Below, one piece after another: positions 1 to 11,609 of a DNA stretch of 64,000 nucleotides. Positions within the stretch are counted from its first letter, which is position 1; each line of letters begins with the position of its first letter. The stretch comes from Gonapodya prolifera JEL478 (taxonomy: Eukaryota; Monoblepharomycota; Monoblepharidomycetes; Monoblepharidales; Gonapodyaceae). The notes beneath the pieces are model-generated. The model was not told the origin of the DNA, did no database searches, and saw only the letters and a program-made list of their open reading frames with translations. The DNA is taken from positions 202,960 to 266,959 of the forward strand of contig KQ965770.1 of the NCBI GenBank assembly GCA_001574975.1, given 5' to 3'. The position numbers and the translations under genes are program-made.

Positions 1-653
1 GTGAGAGACGGACGTTGGTGGCGGGAGGGGTGGGGTGGGTTTGGGTGGGTCTTGTGAAAACACAAGGTGAAGCAAAACGAGTCGAATCCAGTTGCGAGCA
101 CCTCGGCGCACCTGACGTGCTCCCCGACTGACGTCTCCGCCGCATGAGGAAGAAGAACAGAGCGCCTGCGGACGCGAGTCCGATGACGCCACCCACGGTG
201 CCGCCTGCGATTGCCCCGACGTTGGAGCCCTGCGAATCCGTGGATGGGGTGGAGAACGGTGCGGACATTGTGATGATTTGGGTTCGCGAGGATTGAATGG
301 ATGACGGAAAAGCCGGTGATGCAGATGCGATGATCGTTGCGAATGATATTGATGATGGTGTTGTCGAAGCGGATCCGTTTGTGGCGATGGACGACGGGGA
401 TGGTGAGGATGGTGCAGATGACGAAGGTGGAGGCGCTAGCGAAATAGAGAGTGTGGGAAACGGAGACGAAGAAGCAGCAGGCGGCACGACGGACGAACGT
501 TGGGACAACGTCGACACCACTACGTCAGTGGTAATGATGGGAGGGAGGGCGGAGGATGCTGGTGGGAGAGTCTGGTGAATTAAACAGTCGCAAGGCTTTT
601 GGATCAGACTTACTGGTCCCTGCGGAACAGAGCGGTGGAGGGAAGAAACGCAT
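1..653 (-). CDS. Single-pass membrane protein with Ser/Thr/Pro-rich ectodomain, 3' part only
   Basis: Reading the minus strand from about position 575 towards 1 gives a long Ser/Thr/Pro-rich stretch, then a hydrophobic segment at about 195-135 (GAIAGGTVGGVIG...FFFLMRRRRQ), then basic cytoplasmic residues running off the window. This layout, a Ser/Thr-rich outer part, glycine-rich helix and an immediate run of arginines, is common in fungal plasma-membrane sensor or Skg6-like proteins. A possible first exon starts at ATG 653 and joins by a GTAAGT intron (about 613-562), but its first residues do not form a clear signal peptide, so the 5' end is uncertain. The C-terminus lies outside the window. 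No domain identifies a function. A wall or stress sensor role is only inference from architecture. Confidence 0.5.
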
Positions 654-789
654 GGTCAGGCTGGTCTACCGAGTTTGAGACGTTACGAACGAACCGGGTG
701 TCAAGCACACAGTGCCGTTCCAAGTGAGCCCAGGGTAGCATTCTACGTGATAGTTGTGAGTCGGTTGGAATCGCTTTGGGAGGTAATCA

Positions 790-1359
790 TCACTCTTCGC
801 TCACCAACTGCGCAAACGCCGGCATTGCAATACGGAAACCCTCGCACAGTTCCTTGTGGATAAACCGTTTGGCAGTTGATGCAGGCAGTTCCACACTGAG
901 ACAGCGTGGTGAGCTCGCATATCGGTTCATACAATCGCCTCTACGAACCGTGACATCGTCGTTGTTGGGATCACGGCACTCGCCTGCTACCGTTGGTTCG
1001 ATCGTGTTGCACCGCGTAAGCCAATCAGCAGGACAGTCTCCACAGGATTCATTTGTACAGGTTGCGCTGAAGTCGGGGCATCGTTTGTGGTATGAAAAAT
1101 TGGAGACAGGCCAAAACGAAATCCCTCACGCGAAGCATGTGGAGCTGGATGCTGGGCAAACTGAATACGATTGGGGAAGGCACGTAGAGGCCTGGCCCTG
1201 GCGCTTAAGATGGGATCCGCAGCTGCCGTTGTACGGGTAAATATAAGCAAAGGTAATGGCTGGAAAGTACAATGAGTTGGATCGCCACGCAGATGTCGGA
1301 CGTCATCACTCACCAGGTATAAGAGCAATGAGGCAGAGCAGCCTCGTCACCCTGGCCAT
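790..1359 (-). CDS. Small secreted cysteine-rich protein (150 aa)
   Basis: Three exons on the minus strand (1314-1359, 1130-1259, 790-1066) join in frame with clean GTGAGT or GTGAGG donors and CAG acceptors. The first exon encodes a signal peptide (MARVTRLLCLIALIPG), and the rest holds 12 cysteines, enough for six disulfides, for example CTNESCGDCPADW. The mature protein is small and otherwise of no recognised family. It resembles the general class of fungal small secreted Cys-rich proteins (effector-like or wall-associated), but no motif says which. Splicing is inferred from the signals and from the even spread of cysteines across all three exons. A similar Cys-containing segment lies just upstream (about 1403-1700) and may be a diverged tandem copy. 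Confidence 0.6.
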
Positions 1360-2459
1360 CACGCTGCTGAACACCGTGGACGACACAGTGAAGGTCTTTC
1401 CCTCAGCGATTAGGGTTCCGCTGGGTAAAGAGTCTGGACCGCAGCCACACTCCACCGCACATCCATCTGGGACGGATTCGTGTCATTGGTGCAGATTGCA
1501 ACGTTGCGATAGATCGCAACGAGTGCTGGATGTTATCGTCGGAAAGGTTCTGCTTAAGTACGCCGAGGTCGCGTCTTCGGTCGCCCCTGAGTGCTGCACC
1601 AGACTCTTCCTGAGTGCAAAAGCGTGCGTCCAAGACTGCTGCTGCTCTTTTCCCAATCGATCCTCGCCGTTGCCGAAGTAGCAAGTCCCCTTACCCCGCA
1701 CGTCAATGTTGCTTACTTCTCATTGGGGGACTGGGACTTGACAAACGCCCACAAGTAAAGTGAACATAAATGATCTTTCAAGGCGGGCATCAATCGCATC
1801 GACATAGCAGCTTCTTCTCATCCGTTTCACACTCATAACAGTCTCGAACGGCGTCAATTGAACGTTTGCAATGAGCATCAGCATCTCTGGGGTTACTGTC
1901 GCTTGTTTCTGTATTTGCCCTTCCGTCTCCTCTGGGTCACTGAAGCTCTGAGTCTTTGAGGGCGCTGTGATGGCAATCGTTACACCGAAAGGCAGAAATC
2001 TCTCATGCTTGACTTTGTGAGAAGAGCGGTGCTCTCGCAAAGTGGTGCTGAACCACCAGCCAGACAAGCCCACTCACCTTGGTAACGAAGGCGACAAACT
2101 TGAATTGCCAAAGTTATGCTGTCCCGATGCCAAGAAATAAAAGTTCTGTGACACATGCTTTGCGCCCTTTTCTGACGTGTCTCCACCATGTCGACCAGCC
2201 AAGTGGATCTTTGTTTGTGCCATGCACGCATTGTGTTTCAAGTCCCCAAAGTCATCACAACCCCATCACTCACATGAGACGCTACTTTATGAAAAACACA
2301 GTCGATTTTCGAGAAAAGATATTCGAGGGTTGGAAGGGTGCTCGAGAAAAGGCTTCACCATCGGGGGGAGACTGGACCGATCACCCAACTCCGGATGATT
2401 ACCAAATCCGTCATATAAAATACCCTTCGATTCCATCATTCCATTCCACACAAACAACA
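1360..2459. other. Intergenic; possible diverged Cys-rich relative at about 1403-1700 (-)
   Basis: On the minus strand at about 1480-1540 the peptide ICTNDTNP resembles CTNESCGD of the neighbouring Cys-rich protein, and the DNA around it is also similar, but I could not build an intact open frame. This may be a decayed tandem paralogue. The remainder (1700-2460) shows no convincing gene. A TATA-like TATAAA at 2414-2419 lies about 40 bp upstream of the oxidoreductase start. Confidence 0.3.
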
Positions 2460-3585
2460 ATGACCGTCCCGATATCCTTCAAAGCCGCCACTATCCCCAC
2501 TCCCGGTGCGCAGCACGTCGTCGTCGACCGCTCGCTTCCCGCTGTCCAATCCGGCGAAGTCGCGATCCGCATCACCGCGACGGCCATCAACCCCGTCGAC
2601 TGGAAGATGCGGGACTACAGGGCGTTCATCTCGGTCTACCCCGCGGTGGTCGGGTCCGACGCGGCGGGCGAAATCGCTGCCGTTGGCCCGGACGTCGTTG
2701 GGTTCGCGGAAGGCGATCGCGTGTTCTTCCAGGGCATCATTGGCAACTACGACTCGTCCACCTTCCAGCAATACTGCAAAATGCCGGCGGCGCTTGTCGC
2801 TAAGACGCCCAAGAACATCTCGGACGACCAGGCTGCCGGTATCAGTCTGGCAACTGTCGCCGTGGTGACGGGATTCTATGACAAGACTGTAAGTTCTTTT
2901 TTCATGATCACTAAGCTGTATGTGATCTTAAATGACCTGTACTGCTCAGGGGTCTGGCCTTCCTGCCCCATGGGACAAGGGCGGCGACAAAGTCGGTGCC
3001 GGAAAAGCCATCGTCGTCATCGGCGGAAGCTCTTCCGTGGGGCAATACGCCATCCAATTCGCCCGCCTTTCCGGGTTCACGAAAATCGTCACGAACGCGA
3101 GCGCGAAACACGCCGACCACCTCAAATCCCTCGGCGCGACCGACGTGCTCGACCGCACCACCGCCACCCCCGAGGCCTTCAAGGCGGCGCTCGGCGGGCT
3201 CCCTCTCGCGTTCGTGTACGATTCTATTTCGGATAAGTCTACTCAGAAGCTGAGCGTCAGCATCCTGCAAGCCACGGCGACGGCGGGCAGTCACGTTGTG
3301 ACCGTGGGAAGGCCGGACGAGGAAGCGGCGAAGCAGGGCCAGGAGCAGGAGCCCAAGGTGACGATCCGAAACATTCTGGGTCTCGGAAGCTCCCCGGCTC
3401 TGCGTCACTTGAGTGAACCCATGGTCAAATTCCTGGGTGGGGAGGAGGGAGTGGTTGCGAAGGGACTGTACGTTCCCAACCGACCGCTCGTCGTTCCTGG
3501 AGGACTTTCTGCCGTCGAGGCGGCGTTGGAGAAGAACAAGAAGGGTGTTTCGGGAGAGAAGGTGGTATTCAGACCGCAAGAGTGA
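2460..3585 (+). CDS. Zinc-type alcohol dehydrogenase-like / quinone oxidoreductase (MDR superfamily), 354 aa
   Basis: Two exons (2460-2888, 2950-3585) are joined by a GTAAGT...CAG intron. The protein has the two-part medium-chain dehydrogenase/reductase fold. An N-terminal GroES-like half contains the NPVDWKMRDY and VVGSDAAGEI motifs and EGDRVFF. A Rossmann half contains VVIGGSSSVGQYAIQFA, the NADPH-binding loop. The cysteine and histidine zinc ligands of classical alcohol dehydrogenases are absent, as in the zinc-free quinone reductase and trans-enoyl reductase group common in fungi. It probably reduces quinones or enones with NADPH in the cytosol; the substrate cannot be told. The start at 2460 is chosen because homologues begin with this MTVP-type leader. 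The longer upstream frame (from 2079) is untranslated leader. Confidence 0.85.
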
Positions 3586-5606
3586 TTGTGCGAACTACCG
3601 CAGGCAGATGTTCGAGAGACGTCATGTCCATATCTACTTGAGAATAATTTGTATAATTATGAATCGAGAAATAGCATATTTTGATGCCAGACTGCACCCG
3701 AAGAGAGGTACGCGACCACTTGTTTGGGTGCAATGAAACACATCAACGAACTGGCGCAATATGAAAATGCGCTCGTAGAGGGACAGAATACACCATCAAG
3801 CTTCTTACTACAGTCGCCCCATGTTCCAGCAATCCTTTCTCCCCAGCATTGTCAAAGATTTTGGAATCACAACATCGTTATCCAGGACATGGTACAATTG
3901 CGGGCGATTCGCCATCCACTAGTTGAATGTTTCCAGGACACACTATCGAGGAGGACGTCCGCTCGGTGTCCCATGTCGACCCTACTAAATCTAAAACTAT
4001 CCCCCCCCCCATCTCCATACTTCACCCCACCCTTCGAGGCCCAACGCTCCTCCAAAAGTTTCCCCCCTTGCGTAGTTCGGACAGAAAAGAAACGAAGCGA
4101 AGGGTGAATTTCGTGGACCGAGAGGTCAGTCGAAATCATTTGCGTGAAGAAGCAAAATCGAGTACGTACAATCCAAAAGAGCTGCGAAAAGAGAGCGACA
4201 GTAAGAATATATATGAAAGTGATGGCATATTGTAAGAACTCACCCATTCGTGCTTCAGACGGTGTGTGGTCCATCTCGGTGCAAGACATCCGTACTCGTC
4301 CGTTTCGAATCTCTTCGTCTGCAGCGCCCTTCAACGCAATCAGAGACAACTGCGACCCGTGGAGTCTACCGAACTCGGATGCAAAACCAAGCACTGCGAA
4401 GGAGTGCTCAAGATGCGTCTAGAAGCCTCTTTGAACGGTTGACTGAAAGGGATCCTGGTGCGGTGTTCTCAATTTTAAAAGAGGAGACACGAAAGGAAAC
4501 GTATCGAGCTTACAAAGGCGATGACTGCGATGCGTTCCCGTCGTAGAAGCCACAGTTTAGACGTTACAAACATTCCACCGCTGAGCCGATACCTTTAAGC
4601 CTCGGTGATAACATGGGGAGAAGCTCTTTGGTAAGCATAGAGGGAAAGAGAGAGTTTTGCGTCGTGGAAGCTTCCGAATCGGCGATGGTGAAAGTTACCA
4701 AGGTGATAACACTTTTACTGGATGGTTGAGCAGGGCGGCATGAGCCAAAGGTGTCGCAGACCGAGGGCAACCTAAGTGACTTACAAGGCTAAGGCTCCAA
4801 GCGGGCATCGTGGCATTCGAACGAAGGGAAGGAGTTGGAATGTGCATTGGGTGAGGGACGGAAGGCCACAGCTGAGCTTCGTCAACCATCACTGAAGTCT
4901 GCGTCACTGCAAGACGGGCAATGCGCAGAGGGATAAGCACTTGCGTGCTGAAGAATGCTTTCTCTCGCGGATTGCCAATTCATTCGGAAGTCAGGTCTAC
5001 ACTTCTCCACATCACGTTCAGTAGTCCAATGTCTATATTGCTGCATCCTGCCAACTCCATTTTCATTCAACTGAATTACTGATCCGTCGTGATTAACTGA
5101 TCGACGTTTGCCTGAACAAGTTACCGTGAGCTGCCTTCTCTTCTCCTCCTTCTCTTCACAGTCTCTTCTTCGCCGTCGCAGCTTCACATCCTGCTCCAGA
5201 AGCCTGTTCAATAATTAATATATGGCACCGGCAGGACCTCCACCGTCCTCCGCGGACACATCGCTGCCAGCTCCAATCGACTACGGACCGTCTCAAATAG
5301 TCCATTTTTCGAAGGGGCCAGATATCGTGCCCACAAGCCTCTATGTGACCTCGTTCGTACTGCGGTTGGGGGTTGCAGGAATAAGGGATGGAGAATGACG
5401 TTTGGAAACGGGAGGGTATGGGGGATTTGAGGGCAATGGGACTCTCGTCCAGTGTGGGGGACATGGTGCTCGAGGATGGGCTTGAAGAAAGGGAACGAAA
5501 GCTAACGTTTGGTGGTGTGAGAACTAGGAATGGGCATTCACGTTCGGGGGTAGGGTTTGAGGCGGAATGGGTCCATCAAACCTGGAAGGGGAATCACGTT
5601 GGACGA
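3586..5606. other. Long intergenic stretch, no supported gene
   Basis: About 2 kb between two plus-strand genes. Open frames here are short, overlap each other on both strands and show no domain, signal peptide or coherent splice structure. A C-tract (cccccccccc) lies at about 4002-4011. I see nothing that can be annotated with confidence. Confidence 0.4.
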
Positions 5607-7001
5607 ATGTACTCAAAACCGAAAGTGACATTACTTTCCACCCCTACGCCCAGATACTCTGCCGCGCACGGGTACCAACGGCACCTCCTCGCGCGGCACT
5701 TCAACCACCACCTGTTCCTGCCCAAGGACAAACACGGTCACGCCGTCCCCGGGTTCGGCACCGACTCACGCGTCACCGTGCGGGGAAACGGGTACGGCCC
5801 GAACAATGTGCCCTTTGTGCGGTACGATGAAAAATTGGATGAGGGCACGGGAGGGTTCCAGTGAGTCCTGCGCCCTACAAATCACATTTCGGGCTGGTAT
5901 TCACTCCAGCCCACACCCAACCACCCCACACTACAGCACCGACCGCCCCTTCGACACCGTCACGATGCTCTCCGACGCACGCCCGCCGCAACCCATCCCG
6001 TCCGTCCCCCGCTCCGTCAATCTTGTCGGCTCCTCGGCATTCACGCTCGCCATGGTCAACGTCGAGCGCGACGTCAAGCACTCGCACGGGTGGAGCCCTC
6101 CTCCCCGGCCCGCCAAACCCGACAGCGGATCCACCGCGCGACAAACCGTGACCGCCACCCCGCCCGTGATCTCGGAAACGGCACAGACGTACAACTACAA
6201 GGGATACTTGAAGGGGTCCCGCGTTAACAAGGGAGTCGTGGTTGAGGTCGCTCAGTTCAGCGGGACGGGGTATACCAACGACTCGCCCACGCTTGCTGTG
6301 AGCCAGTGGGAACAAGACCGTGAGTGGTCCCTCCACGAACCATTTTTGGTCCGTGGCCCAAACACCTCACCCTGCTGGCCCCCAACATACAGCGGGTCGT
6401 TTCACGGACACCCAGGGGTTTCCCCTCCCCCCTGTCAACAACGAGCTCCCGCCCATTGCGGTCCCCAAGAAGGTGCGCGACGTGTACGCGAAACATCCCT
6501 TGGTGCACATGGACGAAGGTAAGCCGTCGCCAGTCGCGTACCCACACTTAGTGTCACCGACCATTCGACCCTACCGCAGACGGCTACGTCCGTGACCAGC
6601 GCGCAACCGACTGCCTGAAATCCCCTCCGCAGAACCAACCCGCCACCGTCTCCAGCACGCACACCGCCGCCCTCCCCCAAAGCGCTACCTCCAAACCGCG
6701 CACGCCCCCGCCGCCCGGGAAGCACGTCGGGCAAAAGACGCAAACATCGGGCGCCGTGTCCGACTTCCGTCCCAACTCGGCCATCTTCCGCGCGGACGGG
6801 CGGGAGTTCGCGACCGAGGCGCGGGATCATTTCACCCGGCACAGGATCCACCGCGCGTCGGCGTGCAGTGTGGCCAAGGAGGTGCCCACGCGGTCCGGGT
6901 TCTCGCTCAATAACGCGTACAAGCAAAGCGGAAAGGTCGTACCGGATGCGGCCTTGGTGGGTGTGGACGGTGCGACTATGTTGGTGCTCAAGACTCACTG
7001 A
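5607..7001 (+). CDS. Unknown 394-aa protein of short Gly/Pro/Thr-containing motifs
   Basis: Four exons (5607-5860, 5937-6319, 6393-6518, 6580-7001) join with consistent phases and GTGAGT or GTAAGC donors. The protein has no transmembrane segment or signal peptide and no domain I recognise. It is built of scattered short motifs such as GYGPNNVPFVRYD, TYNYKGYL, GRFTDTQGFPLP and SGFSLNN, with low-complexity Pro/Thr linkers. This style, extended segments with isolated SGFSLNN-like and GYTNDSP-like motifs, resembles axonemal microtubule-associated proteins of flagellated organisms. If so the fungus would be zoosporic, but this is a weak inference. ATG 5607 was preferred over the in-frame ATG at 5388 because the sequence between them looks non-coding. 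Stop TGA at 6999-7001. Confidence 0.6.
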
Positions 7002-7286
7002 CTCGTTTTCGTGTGACCTCGCTAGTACGCCTCGATTGATCCTACACTCGCCAGAGCCCTGATTCACCGCGAACGGCCTTTCAAAGGGTCGGCGTTCGAG
7101 TCCATTGTCCGAAACTGACGACGTTGGTGTGGGATCCATGCCATATCTTTTTACGTTTCGCAAGAGGGACGGACACAGTTCATTCTGTGCGAATAAATTT
7201 AGCAATATGCTCTATGTAATGCGATCAACTTCGATGTGTAACTCGTTTCTCCCTGTACCGTCCGCAACCTACACCCCCGCCCCGCT

Positions 7287-8486
7287 CTACTTCGTCGTGC
7301 CGAACACGTAGTCCCAGAATTTTGACGTGATGCCGTACAGCGTGTTTGCGTTTTTGTAGTGGTGGTCCATGTGCCACGTCTTCATTGCCCGCAGGTGGGC
7401 TGTTATCACACGGCCTGGTGGAAGAAGGTGTTTGAAATGGTAGTTAAGTCCACATTGCCGGGTGTGCTTACCGTGGTGGAGGTAGTAGTGTATCAGGTCG
7501 TAGCAGACGTATCCCAGAAGCGCGCCCGCGAGAGTTGCGTGAGCGGTTTCGAAGCTTGGGAACCATGGGACCAGTGTGAGGTAGACGGGAGCGAGGAGGA
7601 TGCAGAAGAGGGCGGGTGGCATGACGAGTCGCATGCTGGAGTGGGGAAGGGGGTGTGAGTGAGGGTCCACGGCATGGGTGGTGAACACCTACCCGTCCAT
7701 GGGGAGGAAGTGGTGCACGCCGTGCGTCAGGAAGTGGAGGAGAAACGCCATTTGCGACTCGGGCAGAAACCGTTCCACGTGGAACAGCCATCGGTGAAGC
7801 GAGTACTCGATGAAGGTCCACATGCCGACACCGAAGCCGTAGTACGCGGCGAAGGCGGCCAGCGGTAGCCGTCTGAACGCCCACCCCCCGATTGCTAGTT
7901 GACCAACGGGCAGCCACACGAGTGGTACGACCCACCACGAGGTCTTTGAGAGGGGTTCGAGGATGTGGTCGTACCCGAAAATGGGCGCAGCAAAAGGAAC
8001 GTGCTTTGGGATGTGGACCTGCTCCAAGTAGAACGCCTTTGTCCATCGCGAGCGCCAGATTTGAGCCAGCATGGGCTTGTGCGGGTCGATGAAGTCCGCG
8101 CTCGCTTTACCCAGCGAGTCCTGGATGAGTTCTGCAGACCACCCATTCTCCTTGTACATTTGGGTGTCGTCCGACTCCGGTTCAGCCCTAGCAGCCGCTG
8201 CAACCTTCCTTTTGACGAGCGTGGCTTCCCCCGAGGCGCCGTTGGGTTGCGCGAGAGTCCCGATCTTGAATCCGGCGAGCACCTGGTAAGCTGAATCGCT
8301 GTGATTGTGGTCCGGCCCCTCCATGAGGCTGCTGATATCCTTCCCTGCGTGATCCAAAATGAAGTCTTCGCCGCCCGGATGGTCCGCGAGGAACGTTGTG
8401 ACGTCGTAAACGGCTCCGTGGTAAATGACCCAGCACGATGTGCTCGACGAGTGCTTCTGAACCTCAGTAAGAGAAAAAGTGGGCAT
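7287..8486 (-). CDS. SCS7: Fatty acid (sphingolipid alpha-) 2-hydroxylase, Scs7/FA2H type, 356 aa
   Basis: Three exons (7693-8486, 7472-7635, 7287-7399). The N-terminus is a cytochrome b5 domain with the heme motif DHPGGEDF (about residues 35-42) and second heme histidine near residue 60. The C-terminus is a membrane fatty-acid hydroxylase domain with the conserved histidine clusters of the di-iron centre: HRWLFH, HGVHH, HYYLHH and HMDHHYKN. These are diagnostic of the enzyme that adds the 2-hydroxyl group to the N-acyl chain of ceramide in the endoplasmic reticulum. The second intron (7400-7471) keeps the frame open. It was removed because the spliced sequence LHHAHLRAMKTWH restores the family consensus. 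It is followed downstream on the same strand by an endoglycoceramidase-like gene, also a sphingolipid enzyme. Confidence 0.93.
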
Positions 8487-8881
8487 GGTGGGATGGAGAG
8501 GTGGTAGAGAGGTGGTTCTGGGAGTATGCCGGCCTTTTCAAACGAGGTGATGACTGGCTCGTGGGAGCTTTTCGTTCCACCATCGAACGCCGAGTTTCAA
8601 GGGGAGGCGAGGAGGGCTCCGCGATTAGCTGAGAAAAGTAGTCAAGTGCGCGCCGAAGCTCGTACCTTTCTCAATCCTCTGCGAGTCAGTCACGACAACG
8701 TGTGGCGGTTGAGTTTTTGTTGGAAGGGTGACTCAAGCACGCAGAATTGAGCCGTGAGCTTGTATTAAAAACCAATACAGCTCTTCGTCGTCAAAATTGC
8801 ATAACGTTATCAAAAACAACCTAGTCTTTTCGAGTGACGTGACAGAGTCCTCCCCCGAGTCAAAGTGCACAGAGGAACAGC
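8487..8881. other. Intergenic between lipid genes
   Basis: About 395 bp upstream of the hydroxylase start and downstream of the GH5 stop, both on the minus strand, so it should hold the hydroxylase promoter and the GH5 terminator. I see no clear TATA box or polyadenylation hexamer. Confidence 0.4.
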
Positions 8882-11271
8882 TCAACAAGACACTTTCACG
8901 GACACGATTGATCCCACTGTGACGTTGGTAGAGTCGCAAACGACTATTGTGTTGGCAGCAAAGCCGCACTGCGCGTTGCTTCGCGACACGGCGACGGTCG
9001 CAATGCCCGACCCGTACGCGGCGCCCGTGTCGAAGAAGATCTCGGTGAGCCCAGTCGCCACTGACGTTGCATTGTACGACAGCGATAGCGCGACGGGGCT
9101 CTTCGAAACCGATATCGTCATCGGAATCCCAGCAACCTTGCGCACGTGCGGGCGACCGGTCATCATCGTAGGGCGCTTGGCGTAGCTGCTCTGGCTTCCC
9201 TGCGTGATTGAGAGATCCTCGTAGTTGAATCGGTCCTTGAGGATCGGATCCCAGGTCGGGATGTACGCCCACTGTGTCCACCCCGCTGCGAGGTGATTGT
9301 CGACGCTTGAGGCCATGTCCCATACCCACTTGGGGCAGTTTATGAACCCGCCTCAGCGTCGCACCCGAATTCGCCGAGGAAGACGGGCGCGTTGGAGAGG
9401 GACGTTTGGGAGTCTTTGATGAAGCCGTCCATGATGGTGTCGCCCTCGAAGGGGGAAAGGACTGGTAGGAGGCCTTTCAGGACGTCGAAGAGTCCCACTT
9501 GTTAGGAGAGAAGGTCGGTTCGAACATTGTTTGCGTCCAGTTGATGCTACCAGAGAACCGAGAACATACCTTTTGGAGTGAAAACCACATCGCCCAAATC
9601 CACTATCGTTCCCACGGTGAGCCTCGTCAGCAGGGTAAGAACCCACGCCCAAAATCTACATTTGGCGAAATGTACCATGACCCATGACCGAAAACCAATC
9701 AATGCAAAGAACGTGACGCCAAAGTGCAAGACGGCCATTACACTCACTCTCCCCGATGAGCGACAATATAGTCCGAGTTGGAGTGAATACTCGACACAGA
9801 GTCCGAGAAGGACGACACGGCATTTTGAAGCACCGTCACGCTGGTATCCGTGATCGATGCGAACTGGAGTTGTGCTGACGTATGGGAAGACACGTTCTTT
9901 CATAGTGCGAAGATCGTTTCATATGCCGATTATTGATAGCGTCAGAGTTGAGTAAGACACACCTTCATGGCATTGAGTCGTTGCAGCATACGGGCTTGTG
10001 TTTCTAGTGTGGGATTGTCCAAGAAGGCATTCACAGGATCCGTGAGGCCGCCTTCCTTAATCCAAAAATGCATTTGGGAGTACAAGGCGTCCAAAATGAA
10101 GCGCCAGTCGTAGTGGTGGGGCTGCATTGGAACCAGCAACTTGAACAACGGAGCCGTGCGAAGGTTCGTAGCAGTAGAGGACTCACAGCATAAATCAGGT
10201 TCTTTATGTTCGGGCGGGTGAAGACATTTTTCTTGAATGCTGGCTCCATGACGACAATAGGGTCAGTCCACCCTGCAGCTTGGAGCGCTGCGTCGCCGGC
10301 TTCGTAGAACGTGTATGAGCTGACGAAAGGTTCGTTGACTGAAGAGAATCGAGGCGAGTCATCAGTTTGGGGGTCGATGACTGGGCTCGCTCTGCGTCCG
10401 CCCTCGATAAACGCTCCGCGATGTATCTTTCGTGCTTCGCGCAGATCGCTCGCCTCCGGCGAACGCCTCGGTCAGCCCTAACGCGCTTAGGCCTCGTTGC
10501 TCGGTCTTTCGTGCTTCGCACTCCGGGCCTCGCGGGGCTTCAGAGACTCACTGATATCGAGCCCAAAGATGCCAGGCTCGTCTTTGAGCGCAGCTGCGAC
10601 CGACGTGACCATCTTTATGTAGGCCTTTTGCATGTCACTCCCCGGCACCATCATGATCCCAAACACCTGATCCAAGTCCCCACCACCAAACGCGCCCTGG
10701 AAGGCCAGCGAGATTCCCTAGAGGACGCACACCTGCTCCTTGACGTCGACAAGGTCCGTGTAGTTCTGTGGCGTGCTCCGCAACGATTCGGGAACGGTCC
10801 ACTCGGGAAACCCTTCGCCGCATCCGTTCATGCTCCACCGCGAGAAGGCGTCTTGGTGGAAATCCACGAGTGTGTAGATTTCTCGTTTTGCAAGTTCGCG
10901 AACCAACGTCACGTAGTAGGTCAAGTACTCTGCATTGTACGTCCCCTGCACCGATTCATACGCTTCCCACGTGAATGCCAGTCGAGCGACGCTGTACCCT
11001 AGCGCCTGCAGGGGATCCAGAGCTGCCGCGATTGACGCGGCGCTGCTGGTGTCCACCGCCCGAAGGGGGGGACTTTGGCCGCGATGTTGACTCCATGCAG
11101 GAAGACGGAACGTTGCGTGGTGGTTTCGATGATCCATTGACCTGAAACGGCGAGCGGGGGGATTGTGGCGTTGTAGGGGAGTGCGGATGCGGTTGTGAAG
11201 AGCAGGGCAAATGGCACAAGGAGGACAGAGGCGATTCGCGCTGCTCTGGATCTTCTCAATCCGGTTACCAT
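8882..11271 (-). CDS. Secreted glycoside hydrolase family 5, endoglycoceramidase-like (with two apparent frameshifts)
   Basis: Exons on the minus strand: 10733-11271, 10552-10696, 10187-10338, 9963-10121, 9748-9863, 9570-9622, 8882-9497. A signal peptide/anchor starts the protein (LLVPFALLFTTASA). GH5 hallmarks follow in order: LHGVNIAAKVPP, VDFHQDAFSRW, the acid/base motif DIINEPF formed exactly across an intron, YAPHHYDWRF, and the nucleophile motif VFLGEFG. The C-terminal part (about 8882-9300) fits a beta-sandwich. The layout matches fungal/actinobacterial endoglycoceramidases and EGCrP-type glucosylceramidases, which cleave glycosphingolipids. Two frame breaks exist, in a C7 run at 11065-11071 and a short G run at about 9346-9350. 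Both are one base short of frame, suggesting homopolymer sequence errors, though a young pseudogene is possible. Length about 593 aa. Confidence 0.8.
10384..10545. repeat. GC-rich hairpin-rich repeat, copy A, inside a GH5 intron
   Basis: The second GH5 intron (10339-10551, 213 nt) is about four times longer than its neighbours. The excess is this GC-rich block. It has an internal direct repeat tctttcgtgcttcgc at 10426-10440 and 10505-10519. Its core, read on the minus strand, contains GAGGCCTAAGCGCG followed by TAGGGCTGACCGAGGC. A closely matching core lies in the Sec61 beta intron at about 13458-13515. This indicates a dispersed short element, MITE-like or introner-like, rather than ordinary intron sequence. 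Confidence 0.7.
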
Positions 11272-11609
11272 TCGCTAACGTTGATCCCGTGCCGAACAGC
11301 CTGAGCTGGAACTCGTGCATTGCGATTTTGGCGGGTGAACACCTGCTTCGGTGATCAATCCTCACTCACATCCGACAGGTTCAAACCCTAACCCGAGCGG
11401 AAAGTAATTCCAGTGGATATCCTTTGATCTCTTTTACCGAGAGTCAGAGTAATGACCGCAATAGATTTGTGGTGGTGCAAGAGTCTCAAGCATTACCATT
11501 ACCATTGCGACGATTCTCCTGGGGCCTGGGCCACGCCGGCGACGATTGCAAACATCTGGTGTAGTGGCATGATTACACTAATACAATTGGTCCGACATTA
11601 ATGGACTAT
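11272..11609. other. Intergenic between GH5 and SCP2 genes
   Basis: About 340 bp holding the GH5 promoter and the 3' flank of the SCP2 gene. No gene seen. A tRNA T-arm-like string at about 11381 was checked and rejected. Confidence 0.4.

Noticed and set aside
2079-2459. Longer N-terminal extension of the oxidoreductase frame
   Set aside because: The extension has no similarity to the family, and a TATA-like box lies at 2414; translation from 2460 gives the normal N-terminus.
11365-11400. tRNA T-arm-like string gttcaaaccc
   Set aside because: Flanking bases do not pair to form a T stem, and no acceptor or anticodon arm is present.
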